Below are positions 22,592 through 33,909 of a stretch of DNA of 64,000 nt, in pieces. The DNA comes from Isoetes taiwanensis. Its lineage: Eukaryota; Streptophyta; Lycopodiopsida; Isoetales; Isoetaceae. Made by a program: the position numbers and the translations under genes. Location of the stretch: positions 6,316,635-6,380,634 of the forward strand of contig JAJEKV010000033.1 in assembly GCA_021234155.1 (NCBI GenBank). The letters run 5' to 3'. The notes under the pieces are model-generated. The model saw only the letters and a list, made by a program, of their open reading frames with translations. It did no database searches and was not told where the DNA came from. The first letter of the stretch is position 1. Every line of letters begins with the position of its first letter.

Positions 22592-23173
22592 TGTTAGTCC
22601 TATGCCTCTGATGCGGGACTATTCATGCATCTGACGGACCAGGTCAAGAACAAGGATCCCTGGTCGACCCCGAATTGACCATCAAAGGCTGTGAAGACCA
22701 GCGGCGTGACCACCGATTCAAAGCTGCGTCCAGATCCCAAAAGCGCCCGCTCGGACAAGTGAATGACTGTCCTTGCAGAGTCGGCGTCGGCGTGATTCTA
22801 GGCACTTCAAGAGCACCGCCAATATTCTGCAAATCGGGGCCTCCTTCGAGTCGACGCAGAGATCGGTCGGAGTGTCTATATTGGGCCCAAAGGCCATTGT
22901 ACTATATATATGAGTAGAGCTAGCACATGAGTTTTAGATGAGTTTTTGAGTCTTGTCTCTCTTCAGTCTTCTCTCGATTGCGAGAGCTCATGTATGTTCA
23001 TCATTGATATCAAGGAAGCTTATCATTTTCCTCTCATTGTTCTCTTTGGTTCTGTTTTCTTCTTCTTGTTCTTTTCTTGCAAATCCCGCGTGACATAGTC
23101 CCGGATTCTCTGATTAGATCAAGGGTCCTCCTGAGAGTGACATCTTGCGGGAGTTCGAACCAGACCCCAAACA
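22592..23173 (+). repeat. 3' LTR of the Athila/Tat-like element
   Basis: Begins TGTTAGTCCT and ends CCCAAACA, pairing with 11,606-12,176. Eleven bases longer than the 5' LTR, through several small changes in the GC-rich first half; the AT-rich second half is nearly identical. Confidence 0.92.
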
Positions 23174-23245
23174 AATATGGTGAATATGTGCAGGAATGAG
23201 GTCAATATGGTGAATATGTGTCAATATGGTCAATATGCTTCCATT
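23174..23245. repeat. Target duplication (right) and GGTCAATATGGTGAATATGTG tandem repeats
   Basis: AATAT at 23,174-23,178 is the right target duplication. It lies in a short tandem array of GGTCAATATG/GGTGAATATGTG units, so the element inserted into a minisatellite-like site. Confidence 0.75.
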
Positions 23246-23424
23246 CCAGCGCCACTTCTACCTCTATCAGAAGAGTTAAGGGTTTATCTAGATTTTACTT
23301 TGTAGTAGTTTGAGAGAAGCATTGGATAGGTTGTGGAGTATTGTGACGTGGTAGAAAGTTAAATGGGCTCAAATTATATTTGTGTCATTCTAAGTACAAA
23401 GCGTGAGAAAATTTCGGTGATGAA

Positions 23425-23522
23425 AATCACGAGAAGCAACTTTCGGGCAACTTTACGAGCATGAACAAGTTTTAGCGCAACTTTCGAGCATGAACAAGTT
23501 TCGAGCATGAACAAGTTACGCA
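23425..23522. repeat. Direct repeats of TTCGAGCATGAACAAGTT
   Basis: Three to four copies of an 18-bp unit (with TTACGAGCATGAACAAGTT and TTTCGAGCATGAACAAG variants) plus CAACTTTCG linkers. Confidence 0.75.
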
Positions 23523-23524
23523 AA

Positions 23525-25130
23525 AGCGAGGCTATTTCACTTTGGTTAGTTTCATGCAAGTATCTTGTTTATTGAGCGTTAAGTTTGATCTTCAAAATAT
23601 ATGATGACTAAGATATGCTCAAATCTGCGGGGAAGAATGGAGGAAGGGGCTCGAGGTTGTTGAGAGTGGATAGCTTTGGACAAGCTAAAGAAGGCTGTTT
23701 ACGCAGCTGCGACTAGAGGTGCAATGTTGTCATTTTGTGTTGGGGCACTCTAATGTCTTTCTTTTGGTCTCATCCATGATGGGCTTTCCCCTTCTTTTAT
23801 CTGCCTTACTTGAGATTCAAGCACATGTGGTTGTGTTACGGCTATGGTCCTACAACCGTTGTTTGGCAAGCTTCAAAGTACATTAATCGTTTTAAAGGAG
23901 AACCTTATTGGTAGCATATGAACAAAAGCTCGAATGAATGTACATTTTACCTTTGTTGCTTCCCTTGGTTGGTCTATACTTGTTACAAAGGAATCTGAGC
24001 AATAAATCTTGATCGATTGAATTTGCCTTTCTATGCTTGTGTGAGGAGGTATGTTATTAGAGAAAGTATGGTTTGTTTTTATTTGCCTATCTCTTGTTCT
24101 CTTTTGCTATCATGAATAAACTTATGCTTAGACATTTGTTTTACCACGGGTGAAACCAGTTTAAGTAATTATGATGAGAGTCAAGCATGGCCTCTTCTTT
24201 TGGACAAATATGTTGAGTGGACTCGAAAGATATGATGCAAGTCAATTTTAAAAGAAGATAGAATCGGGGAGGGCCTAGCCAAAACCAAAGAAAAAAAAAC
24301 CCATTTCATTGTGTACCCTGTCGGAAGAAAATTCTTATTGATCCATTTGTTGGTTTGAATTTTCTTTGGATCTGAAGTTATTACTTCTAATAAAGGCGTG
24401 GTGGCGGATATTTTTACGCTACTTTTAGGTGCAATACAATGGAATGGTTTTCAAAGTTATTTTTGTCCTTTTCTTTGTGTTATATGTGCAGCGTAGTCTT
24501 TGCTATTGTTTAATGTTAATTAAAGAATAACTCTATTTTAGAGTTTTCAAGATATGTAAGATATGACCCATTAATTTAAACAAATGTGTTGGCATACAAA
24601 ATAAGGCATATAAACCCTAAAATTTTGGGAAGTTTGAAGATCTGGTAAAACAATGACTAGTAATTGAGTGAATCCCGGATGAGCGGTGTATTTGAAATAA
24701 CAATTAGTTTAGACATTGGAATACTTGAAGAATATATGTCCAAATGCATATAACCATTACATATGGAAATAGCGAAATTGGTTAAACCAACATTGGAACA
24801 AGCTTGAACATTGTGAACATGGTTGAAGCATTTGGTTATATAGGAAGTATTTAATATCAATGTGAACATAGTTGAAATGCATTTGGTGGGGACGAGGGGA
24901 TAGTATGTAATATCAGCGAGCTTCTTGATTAAACAAGAAATTTGTCTAGACAAATATTAGTGCCAACATTTTCTTTTTGGTAGTAAGGTGGCATTTATAT
25001 GGCGACAGCGGAAGTGGCTTGGATATGGCAATGAGTGTGGAAAAGACATGTCAATGAGGTGGCCAAAGTGGCCCGATGTACTTACAATTTTTGCACCACG
25101 ACTTCTAAAATCCATGCGATGATTTCTTAG
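23525..25130. other. AT-rich intergenic DNA
   Basis: No gene recognised. A weak duplication around GTGAACAT(G/A)GTTGAA(G/A)-x-CATTTGGT occurs at about 24,813 and 24,861. Confidence 0.5.
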
Positions 25131-25164
25131 AAAACAAAGATGTGTTCGATTGTACCGTTTGCTT

Positions 25165-25365
25165 TCTCGGGGAAAGCAAAAGTGTATTCGGAATACACTT
25201 TTGCTTTTCTCTGAAGATCAAAGTGTATTACGGAATACGTTTGTTTTCTAGGAAAGCTAAAGTGTATTAGGAATACACTTTTGCTTCTCTAAAAATCAAA
25301 GTGTGATACGGAATACGCGTTTGTATTCTAGAAAAGCAAAAGTGTATTCGAATACAATTTTGTTT
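25165..25365. repeat. Array of GTGTATTCCGGAATACAC-type palindromes (array 2)
   Basis: Five diverged copies (near 25,181, 25,226, 25,259, 25,300 and 25,339) of the palindrome seen at 6.4-6.6 kb, again spaced 35-45 bp with TTTTGCTTTTCT spacers. Most copies have lost one or two central bases (ATTCGGAAT, ATTAGGAAT). Confidence 0.75.
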
Positions 25366-25810
25366 TGAAAGTTTTCGTTTGATGTGTCCTAGTGTTCAAT
25401 TATCTACTTACTTATCTTCTTGTTTTTATTCGACCAATAGAGCGTCAAACATGTTTGATGGAACAACTAAGCGTGGAGACTTGGGATGAGATACCGGTTA
25501 CAGCGTCGGCGAGTGTATTGTTCGATACACACCAAATTTTGAGGGTGCCAAATTGATATACTGAAAAAATTTAAAGAAATAATTATTATTTTTTCTTCTC
25601 TATTTTGATGTTTTTGATATCTCACTTTCAGAGATTATGTATTCTTGTCTACATTGTGCCATTTTCAAGGGTGTTTCTTTGCAAAAAACAACCTTGTCAC
25701 TTAATAGGGGCCAAAATAGGGGGGAAAAAAAAAACTAAACCTTTTGAAATCCTCAAGTTTATCCAAAAAAGGCTAATTTTAAGAGCATGGTCTCTTTTTT
25801 AAGGGAATCT

Positions 25811-25844
25811 TTGAAACGGGAGTTCTGCAACACTCCCGTTTCAA
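25811..25844. repeat. Perfect 13-bp inverted repeat
   Basis: TTGAAACGGGAGT and ACTCCCGTTTCAA are separated by 8 bases (TCTGCAAC). It is not followed by a U-run on either strand, and no gene ends beside it. Confidence 0.75.
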
Positions 25845-25849
25845 TTGCA

Positions 25850-26500
25850 ATCTTGTTCCTAGCACAATTAGTACATAAACACACGATATTCTACAATAAA
25901 TCTAACTTTGCAAGCTTCAATCTACTATTGAAGTTTCTGGGCACAATGCAATGACACATTTCTACAGGATTGAAAAAATAATAAAGGAAAACAAAATACA
26001 TACCATGTTCAATGCAAATATTGCTAAATATGGTGCTCCTGTATACCCATGGCATCCTCCTAATCACAACAATATTTCCTGCCAGCAATGAAGCTTGAGT
26101 GTAAGATTCTCTAATTCTTACTTTTTATCTTCAGAAGCTTACAATCATTTATAAATGCGGAAACATATGGCCCTGGCCTTGATTCTGGCCGGGCCCAACT
26201 AAACAACTAATAACCTAACTTGACTAGTCATACCATTAAAACCCGGATGAAAATATGTACAATATAAAGAGTTTTTCATAAAGTCCATCTCTGAATCATG
26301 CATCTATTGCCATTATATCAGATGTAACAGTTAAGAGTACATATAGACTTTTACTGGGTTTTGCAAGATATAGAGGATATAGAGAACCAAGAAGTGTTGA
26401 ATGGTGTAGCCCCTACTTTATCAAATGCGTACCTCATCAATGGGCATCCAGGACCGCTTTTCAACTGCAGATATAGAGGTAATACATGTGGTGCAGAACA
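25850..26500. other. Intergenic DNA
   Basis: No supported feature; short ORFs on both strands only. Confidence 0.45.
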
Positions 26501-27771
26501 AAAAGTACCTTCTGAGAGTAATAAACAAATCCATCTACAACTCGAATTTATCCAAGCAAACGAAAGCACCGTCTTTTACCAATCCCAAAGGCAGATTAAG
26601 AGCCTAAATTCAAAAGCATATCCTGCCTGAGAGCCAGAGTGCGCAAAATTTGCTCCTTCAAAGAGGGAAAACTATGGTTCTTTCTGCAAATTAAAATTCT
26701 GCCTACATCAACATTCTGTGGCTTTTGCATCTGGGTTCTTGTTACCTAATCTCAACTCTTAGCCACAGGCCCAAGATCGTTAATTTGAAGCTCCCACAGT
26801 CCCTGTCGAATCGGGTTACGCAATGTAGGTATTGTTTGGCGTTCATAGAGGAAGTTAGGCCCGAGGTGGAAGCGGCGCCCGGCGACATCATCGTTGTTCT
26901 TCCGACCATAGCTAGCCGGGGAAAGACACGCAGGATCGGCCCCCTGGCAGCCCATTAAGCTCGCCATAGCACAACGGAAGAAAAAATTGACGATGACCTA
27001 AACCAAGAATGGAAGAAACCTACAGATAAACCTCGGCCTTCGATCTTTTCCAGAATTTGCAAGCCAAGAAGTTATGCCACATATCTTCCCCACTACATTT
27101 CCAAACGTACAAGCACCTTTTCGAGGAGTGCCAAAAGTACCTTCTGAGAGTAATAAACAAATCCATCTACAACTCGAATTTATCCAAGCAAACGAAAGCA
27201 CCTTCTTTTACCAATCCCAAAGGCAGATTAAGAGCCTAAATTCAAAAGCATATCCTGCCTGAGAGCCAGAGTGCGCAAAATTTGCTCCTTCAAAGAGGGA
27301 AAACTGTGGTTCTTTCTGCAAATTAAAATTCTGCCTACATCAACATTCTGTGGCTTTTGCATCTGGGTTCTTGTTACCTAATCTCAACTCTTAGCCACAA
27401 GCCCAAGATCGTTGGCTGAAGCTTCACAGCTCCACAATCGAATCTGGGTTCTGCAATGCAGGTATTGTTTGGCATTCATAGAGGAAGTTAGGCCACAGAC
27501 TGAAGAGACGCCAACAGCATCATACGTTGTTCTTCCAGCCATAGCTAGCTTCAGGAAAGACCTGCAAGGATCGGGCCCCTAGCAGCCCATTAGAAAGTTC
27601 TGCCATAGCACAACGGAAGAAAAAATTGACGACGACCTAAACCAAGAATGAAAAAAATCTACAGATAAACCTCGGCCTTCGATCTTTTCCAGGATTTGCA
27701 AGCCAAGAAGTTCTACCGCATATCTTCCCCACTGCATTTCCAAACGTACAGGCACCTTTTCGAGGAGTGCC
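26501..27771. repeat. Tandem duplication, 632-bp unit
   Basis: Copy 1 is 26,501-27,132 and copy 2 is 27,133-27,771, both from AAAAGTACCTTCTGAGAG to GAGGAGTGCC. They are almost identical at both ends but differ heavily in a ~190-bp central block (26,785-26,965 versus 27,415-27,600), mostly where copy 2 has CAG or CTG. No ORF in the unit is convincing. Confidence 0.88.
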
Positions 27772-27808
27772 TATAGCATCTTTTCGCATTAAAAAATCAC
27801 ACTTGGCA

Positions 27809-27820
27809 TGCCACGTGGCA
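27809..27820. promoter_or_regulatory. G-box palindrome
   Basis: TGCCACGTGGCA, a perfect palindrome with the bZIP/bHLH core CACGTG, about 1.39 kb upstream of the SKIP35 start codon. Role inferred from the motif only. Confidence 0.35.
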
Positions 27821-27839
27821 CAATCTGAGCCCTCCATGT

Positions 27840-28400
27840 TTGATGCATGACGTACATACTTACGCTATAATTTTATAATATAAGTAATATAATATAAGAT
27901 AGCTATACGCATATAGGCCGTCAACATGCGAAATTTTTGTATAGTTGCTGCTATGCTATGCGTGCGTAGCCTCAATACATTCATAAATCTCGTGTTTACT
28001 TCTCTAGCACTGCTTTTTGTCCTTTTTATATTTTTTATTTATTAAATTTTTTTTATGTTTTCTGTTTTCAACCTTTTTCGTATTTTACTGAAATCTTTCC
28101 ATTTTTTTTTTCCTATTTTGACCCAAAAACTGCATCTCAAACTTGAAATTGAGGCCACTTTTTCCTTCGAACACCATAAAACAGCATGAATTTAACTAAA
28201 AAATTGGCCGATTAGTGAAAGTGCAGGAGTGCAATTTATCAGTCAACTTGTTATATCCAAAAATGAAAATAAAAATACATGACATTTTTGTGGATTTAGC
28301 AAAGCACGTTGACGACGGTTGATAAATAAAATAAGGCGCTAGTGTGACATTGAAAATACCATGGTCCATGGTGGGAGGGTTCTTCCCAAGTCAGATTTAT
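27840..28400. other. Intergenic DNA upstream of SKIP35
   Basis: AT-rich, with two CTATACGCATATAGG/CTATGCGTGCGTAG palindromes (27,900-27,975) of the type clustered at 5.1-5.3 kb. No gene. Confidence 0.45.
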
Positions 28401-28414
28401 GTGACTTCATAGGG

Positions 28415-28430
28415 TTTGCCACGTGGCAAA
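28415..28430. promoter_or_regulatory. Extended G-box palindrome
   Basis: TTTGCCACGTGGCAAA is a perfect 16-bp palindrome with a CACGTG core, about 0.78 kb upstream of the SKIP35 start codon. A plausible bZIP/bHLH site in the promoter or 5' leader; not testable from sequence alone. Confidence 0.4.
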
Positions 28431-29207
28431 AAGAAATCATATATACATAGACAGATATAATTTAATTATTGCAATCTCAAGTATACACAACATCCAGACA
28501 CCAATCAGCCAGATGCTCACAGGAACCAGTGCAAGGAGAAAAAAGGGGAAGCTGGGTAATCAGGCAGGACAAGGGCGATTTTGGGCCCCGATCTTCCGCT
28601 CTAGGCCGCCATAGCTGCCTCAGGCTCGATCTTTGGTGCCGCCAGGGCTTTTACCAAGCCATTTGTTAGTCTTCTGCATTTAATCCATGCTTTTCTTAAA
28701 GGGCTAAAGTGAAGGCCATTTTGGAGTAGTTTCTTATATTCTTTACGAATTCTTCTTTGATTTTTTTCTTCTGGGGAGCTTTGGTTTAAGCAGCAGAGCA
28801 GCAAGCTCGCCTCTTTATTCGCTTTATTCTAGCGCGATGTTTGTAAGACCCTGCTCTTTGGATGCTTGTGAAAAACGGTAGTGGACCAGTTCTCTCACTT
28901 TTCAGTCTTGTATAACTGAGAAACATGTTTTTGCACGCTAGGAGGTTCTGGTTTCCAAAAGATTCCAAGTATGAACTTGCAATATATTCTTGTAACTTTC
29001 CTTAAAGGTCGATGCCCTTGATTGAACTGGATGAATTGGAAATATCAATTATGTAGAAAAATATCCAATTTGGGGTGGACTTTTGCAATATTAGTCTGGC
29101 CTTCAGTTGTCCTGAAGGATATTTATGTCCAGTTACATGAGTGGAAGTGACGGATTATATGCTAGTATGTAGGCAATGTAGATATGTAACTGATAAAAAG
29201 GGATATT

Positions 29208-32200
29208 ATGATGAGTTCAACAGAGGATTCAGTTCCTATGGAAGAAGATGAAGTGGCTGAAGGTGTTCATATATTTGAATGTGACTTAGGTTTCTGTGGG
29301 GTTGAAAACAATGATGCGAGTAATTCAGGCATGAATGACAAGCTGTCAGTGGAGGGCATGGAAGCTTCAAGAGGTGATTCTTATGAAGCTGAAGTAGGTG
29401 GGATCGAGATTGAGATGGACTTAGAAGCAGTGCATAAAGGAAGTACCTCAACTGACCTAGATATTTGTTGTCGTTCTGAATTGGAGGTGATGGAACAGCA
29501 AACTGTAAAAGCCAATTTGAGAAACACAATTGGGAAAGAGAGATCAGGGTCTAAGAAAGAGGATGCCGATGGCAGGAGTCATAGAAGAGACAAAGCTGAA
29601 TTGGGCCGCAATTTTCAGCAGGCAGTCAGTGCACATGACTGGCATTTGGCAGAAAGCTACGTTGGATTAGCCGATAGTCAACGATTAAATGATGGTCTTT
29701 GTATTGCGCTTGATTCTGTTTGGTTTTTGAGCACCCAACCGGAACTCTCTGGTGCAATCAGGTTGATAGAGAAGCTTATTCAAGCTGGTGCTAATGATTT
29801 CACAAGGGCAACACTAAGGACGTCATTTCTAGCGTCTTGTGTTTCTGCATGTAGGAGCCGTACTATGAGCTTGGCTGATACTGTAACTGTTATGGCTCAA
29901 AGGTATGGACTAAACTTATGCTAGTTGTGTTAGGTTTTAAGTTGGAGAAACTTTGCTGCGACGATGACAATATTACCCCCATGCAGGCCTATGTCTGTAG
30001 CATTTTTATCACCTTCATGCTCATTCCTACCATTAAGTCTGCTAGTGCACAAGCTAATGTAAGGATGTAATGCGACTGGGATTTTGAAAATAAACTTTGG
30101 CCATGCTGAACTTAATATATGGTTCAGTTTATTATAGTTGGTTTAAGTGTAAGTAGGGGGAAATTTGCTGCCATGATTGCAGTATTACCTTAAGGGTTAT
30201 GGCTGTAGCATTTTATCACCTTCATGCTCATCCCTTCCATTAAGTCAATTTGTGCACAACCTGATGCAAGAATGTGATGCGCCTGCTAAACTTGCATTTT
30301 TGAAGATGAATTTTGGGGCCACCCATGTCTAATGCTGAACTTATTTTCTGGTTCTTTTAATGCAATAGAAAACTCGCTGAGATTTAATCCCTCCCAATCA
30401 ATGGACACATCTTAGGATTAATATGAGCATATTGTGCCTCACGTACATTCTAGCCATTACAGGTCTTTTGATGCTGTCTTTGGTGTGTGACATCTCGAGA
30501 CAACAGTTATACTTCCGTGTATTTCATTTAGTATACAAGGGTTTCCTGCCATCTTTGATTACTTGCAGGCTCTTTTCATGTCAAAGGACTGTCCTTGTTT
30601 TTGGCCGTATTCATGATTAATAAGGGCAATATATTTATGGTTGGAAGCTTTCATTTTTCATTCTATTTTTCCAAGAGCAAACCTGTTGAAACATGAAGAG
30701 TATAACTTGGGCTGTATATTTGTAAAGTAACGAATTAGGATGAGATCCTAATTTTATTTCTTAAATTCTTATTGCAGACTACGAGATAGACTTCAGGAAT
30801 GTAATGGAGATGAAGATTTGAAAGCTGAGGCTGCTGCCAAGGTACAAAGATTCACAGAATGGGCATTGAAATGCATAGGATCTCATTCCAGAGGGAAAGG
30901 GAAGACAGGAGACATAAGTAAAGTTATTCAAAGCTCAGCAATAGAGTCAAGACTACAGTTGATGGCATTCAAAAGGTTCCTTGACCTTGCAGGTGATAAG
31001 TTAACAGGAAAGGATTATACAGAGGCCTTTGATGCAGCCTGTTTTCCTCTTACATTATTTTCTAGTGCGATAGACCCTGGATGGGCTACTGGTATCGCAG
31101 CAAGTGCAATGCAGGGTTTGCTGGGGATGCTTGTTGAAGGTGGAGCTGACAATGTTAATCAATGTTTTCTGGAAGCCGCTCGATTTGGGAGCACAGAACT
31201 GGTCCGCATTCTTCTGCAGGTAAGCTGTTGCTGGATGTGGCTGTTAAGTTGAAATGATAAACCTTATTCCTTTCAGAAGCAGATTGATTTGTTGAGATTG
31301 TACTTTATCCTGCATGTGATCCTACAGCAATGATGATGCAACATTTATTCAGATGACCATTAAAGAGCAGTTTGTCACTGTCCAGCATAGCTAGAAAAAA
31401 GTAGTGTCAATAATTTAATCAGCACATGCTAGTTAACGAATATGATTCCCAACCGATGCTAACATATTTAGCATTTTCGATGGTAGTGAAGTTTCTTTTT
31501 GCAACTAAGTACCTTGGGCTGCTTCATCTTGCCATTAGTTTCATAGACACTGGTAGTTGCTCAGCTGGTGCCAGCAAATTCAGAATTGATAGGTCTATCT
31601 TCACTCTTGCTCTAGATTTATTTGGGGCCTGGAATACCTTCTATAACTGCAGTTCATGGTCCAAATTTTTCAACTTCTGTATGCATGGAATATCAGTGAA
31701 GTTTCAGTTAGTTCTCTTTTTGCACATTCAACATAATGCATGTATTGCTTGTACTGTAGATTGCACAGAGGAATGGGGCGGAGTTGGATGTTGATTTGGC
31801 ATTAGGTTTTGCGTCACATTACTGCAAAATCAACACAATGGAATGCCTAGTTGGAGAAGGTCATGCAAGTGCTATCTTAGGGCCACTTATGAGAGCTGCA
31901 GAAAGAGGATGTATGCAAGTTGTGCAGTGGTTTGTTGATCGTGGTTGCAAGGACATGGAACTCTGTCTTGCTCTCACTGCTGCAGCATCAAGTAGTAGGG
32001 TTGAGGTTGCGGCATACCTCCTATGCCATGTTCCTAAGCATGTCCTTCAGACTCTCAGTGCAGAGATTTTGAAAGCAGCAGGAGAACGGAGTGGTGGGTC
32101 GCTCAAGGGGATAGCTTTTCTTTTGGAAGCCGACTTTTTAAATAATCCAGATGCAACATACAAGATTGCTGATAGCATTGCCAAATCTGAGGACGAAGCT

Positions 32201-32584
32201 ATTACTCCAGAGCTCAGGGTATTTTTACAGGAAGAATGGTCGGAGGAAGCATTTCAAAAAGGACGAATGGTTGGTCAGTTGCATCACTTGAACGTGATGA
32301 GGGTATTAAAGAAAAGCTCTTCACCCCTCCGTGTGCAAGATTTACCCATACAGTTACAAGTAACAATAGCTTATCATCCGCTATACAAAGAGTGTATTGC
32401 AGCAAAAGGGGTGATGTTATCCCAATGGCTTCGGGGTCAGTTGCTGGAAGCCGTACTGAGCTTGAATTTTGGGTATCCTGGCATGGAGGAACATGTGCTT
32501 CTCAAATCTTCTAAGCAGATGCTTATAACTGCTTTGGAATCTCGACTGCCTCCTTTTCTGCTAGCCATTAATGATGTACAGTAA
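29208..32584 (+). CDS. SKIP35: SKIP35-type ankyrin-repeat protein (SKP1-interacting partner 35), three coding exons
   Basis: Exons are 29,208-29,902, 30,778-31,219 and 31,760-32,584 (stop TAA at 32,582-32,584), 1,962 nt, giving 653 residues. Intron 1 is GTATGG...TTGCAG in phase 2 (splits the Arg of MAQR); intron 2 is GTAAGC...CTGTAG in phase 0. The first ~130 residues are acidic and variable. From ELGRNFQQAVSAHDW onward the protein follows plant SKIP35 closely: RTSFLASCVSAC, TMSLADTVTVMAQR, GKDYTEAFDAACFPLTLFSS, GGADNVNQCFLEAARFGS, VDLALGFASHYCK and AAERGCMQVVQWFVDRGC, the last ones ankyrin-like. The Arabidopsis protein is named for binding SKP1-like proteins of SCF ubiquitin ligases; no F-box is seen. 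Frames and splice sites are clean, in contrast to all repeats around. The start was chosen as the first in-frame Met (MMSS); a 5' leader intron is possible. Confidence 0.93.
29937..30360. repeat. Diverged duplication within SKIP35 intron 1
   Basis: 29,937-30,135 and 30,143-30,360 share AACTTTGCTGC/AAATTTGCTGC, CTGTAGCATTTT, ATCACCTTCATGCTCAT, CCATTAAGTC and ATGCTGAACTTA in the same order, at roughly 75-80 percent identity by eye. Confidence 0.7.
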
Positions 32585-33360
32585 AGTGTCAATTTGCTTT
32601 GGTCATGATAGTATTTACTTCATAAGCTTCCCATAATGATGGTTTCTTGCACTGGACAGCCTGTGGCCCAAGTATCTTTAATTAGGATTTGCCTGTATAC
32701 AGTTGCTATGGCATTGTAAATAAGATATTTTATACTAGTCTCGGCTAAGAACTGCGGACATGATTTCCTAATTGGAAATACCATGATTTGAGAACAAATA
32801 AGGATGCAGTCATCTGCTTGCAAAGTAGGTTGTGATGGCACATTACATCCCAATGTCCTTCATTTGAAACTTGCTGAAGGTGTCTTTCATTTGGAACTTG
32901 ATGAAGGTGTGTGTAACTTCATGGATGGGCTGATATTTGTCAAGAATGGTAGAAGAGATAGTCTCCCCTGCTGGTGCTGCTCCATGAGGATTGAAAGTTC
33001 TATCAGAAGTCATACTTTACTTTTAAGACGGGGAGCCTGGGTCTCCAATTCTTGCTTGCATGGTGCTCTAAAATGTCTGGATCTATATAATTTCCTTGAA
33101 ACGTGGGGCACGTTGGTTAACTCTCGTTTATTCTTCCATATAAATTTATGAATTTCCAGAATAATTCCCCAGTTTATGTCAAAGTCTTGTTTGCTTCTTG
33201 TCGTTTCATGCCTGTATCAAGTCTTCTTTGCTTCTTGTCGTTTCATGCCTCTATCGTAAATAAATATTGGACATGGCCATGTTAAAACTAGCCATAAATT
33301 GCAAAATTGTTTCAAGTCACTTAGGAGGCATTCCACCATGTCCACCACTAGTGTCATGCC
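32585..33360. other. SKIP35 3' flank
   Basis: Presumed 3' UTR and intergenic DNA. AATAAG at 32,797 and AATAAA at 33,259 are possible polyadenylation signals; nothing distinguishes them. A 115-codon ORF at 32,804-33,151 has no recognisable family. Confidence 0.4.
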
Positions 33361-33464
33361 ATGTGGCACCATTTCAAACCAAGAAAGCTTAAAAAAAAAA
33401 AAAATTGCTCAGACAAGCTTCTACGACTTCTATTAACTTCTACTGCGACGAGAGGCATTTTGCC

Positions 33465-33660
33465 TTGCATTTCGGAGCATTTACCCAGCATTCTGAAGCA
33501 TTTATCCAACATTCTGGAGCATTTACCCAACATTTTGACTATTTTTACCCTCGGCAAAATACTTCCTAAGTGTTTCCACATTTACCCAGCATTCTGGAGC
33601 ATTTATCCAATATTTCAACTATTTTTACTCCTAACGCAATACTTCCTAAGTGTTTCCACG
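33465..33660. repeat. Minisatellite-like repeats of GCATTTACCCAACATTCTGGA
   Basis: Five to six copies of a ~21-bp unit (AGCATTTA(C/T)CCA(A/G)CATTCTG(G/A)) with a higher-order duplication: CTATTTTTAC...ATACTTCCTAAGTGTTTCCAC occurs at about 33,540-33,580 and 33,620-33,660. The 183-codon ORF across it is a repeat artefact. Confidence 0.75.
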
Positions 33661-33671
33661 TTGCAGGAGTG

Positions 33672-33803
33672 GCAATCTACTTGCCATTTCTGGGATGTCA
33701 ATATGGCTTCGCTCTTCGCATGTTGCCCTGTTTCCATCCGGGAATGGCAACTAGATTGCCCCGTTTCCATCCCAAGAATGGCAAGTAGATTGCCATTCAT
33801 GTA
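33672..33803. repeat. Foldback (inverted repeat) around TGGCAATCTACTTGCCAT
   Basis: The arm GTGGCAATCTACTTGCCATT at about 33,670 is matched in inverse orientation by AATGGCAAGTAGATTGCCA at about 33,776. A third, direct half-copy (AATGGCAACTAGATTGCC) lies between. It may be a small foldback element. Confidence 0.65.
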
Positions 33804-33909
33804 TACAAAATGCCATGTGTTTTTTTTTCTTTGGTGTGGGTTAGTTATACAACGGATATGGCTTTGCTCGTTCGCTGGTTATTTTTTCGGGTTTGCTTTG
33901 GGCAAACCT

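Larger units (their letters stand above)
11606..23173 (+). mobile_element. Ty3/gypsy retrotransposon, Athila/Tat-like, complete but frame-broken
   Basis: An 11.57-kb element with paired LTRs (571 and 582 bp), flanked by the perfect 5-bp duplication AATAT at 11,601-11,605 and 23,174-23,178. Removing the element joins GAGGTCAATAT to GGTGAATATG, a string that recurs at 23,199-23,218, so the pre-insertion site can be reconstructed. A purine-rich tract (GGTGGGGGAG) abuts the 3' LTR. Internal order is gag, protease, reverse transcriptase, RNase H, integrase, then ~3.9 kb of extra sequence with an ORF-like region. The FxDDF reverse transcriptase motif and the LLYDSRxKIF-type integrase tail point to the Athila/Tat group. 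Many frame changes are present; see the CWG-depletion finding before reading them as age. No convincing tRNA primer site was seen after the 5' LTR. Confidence 0.9.
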
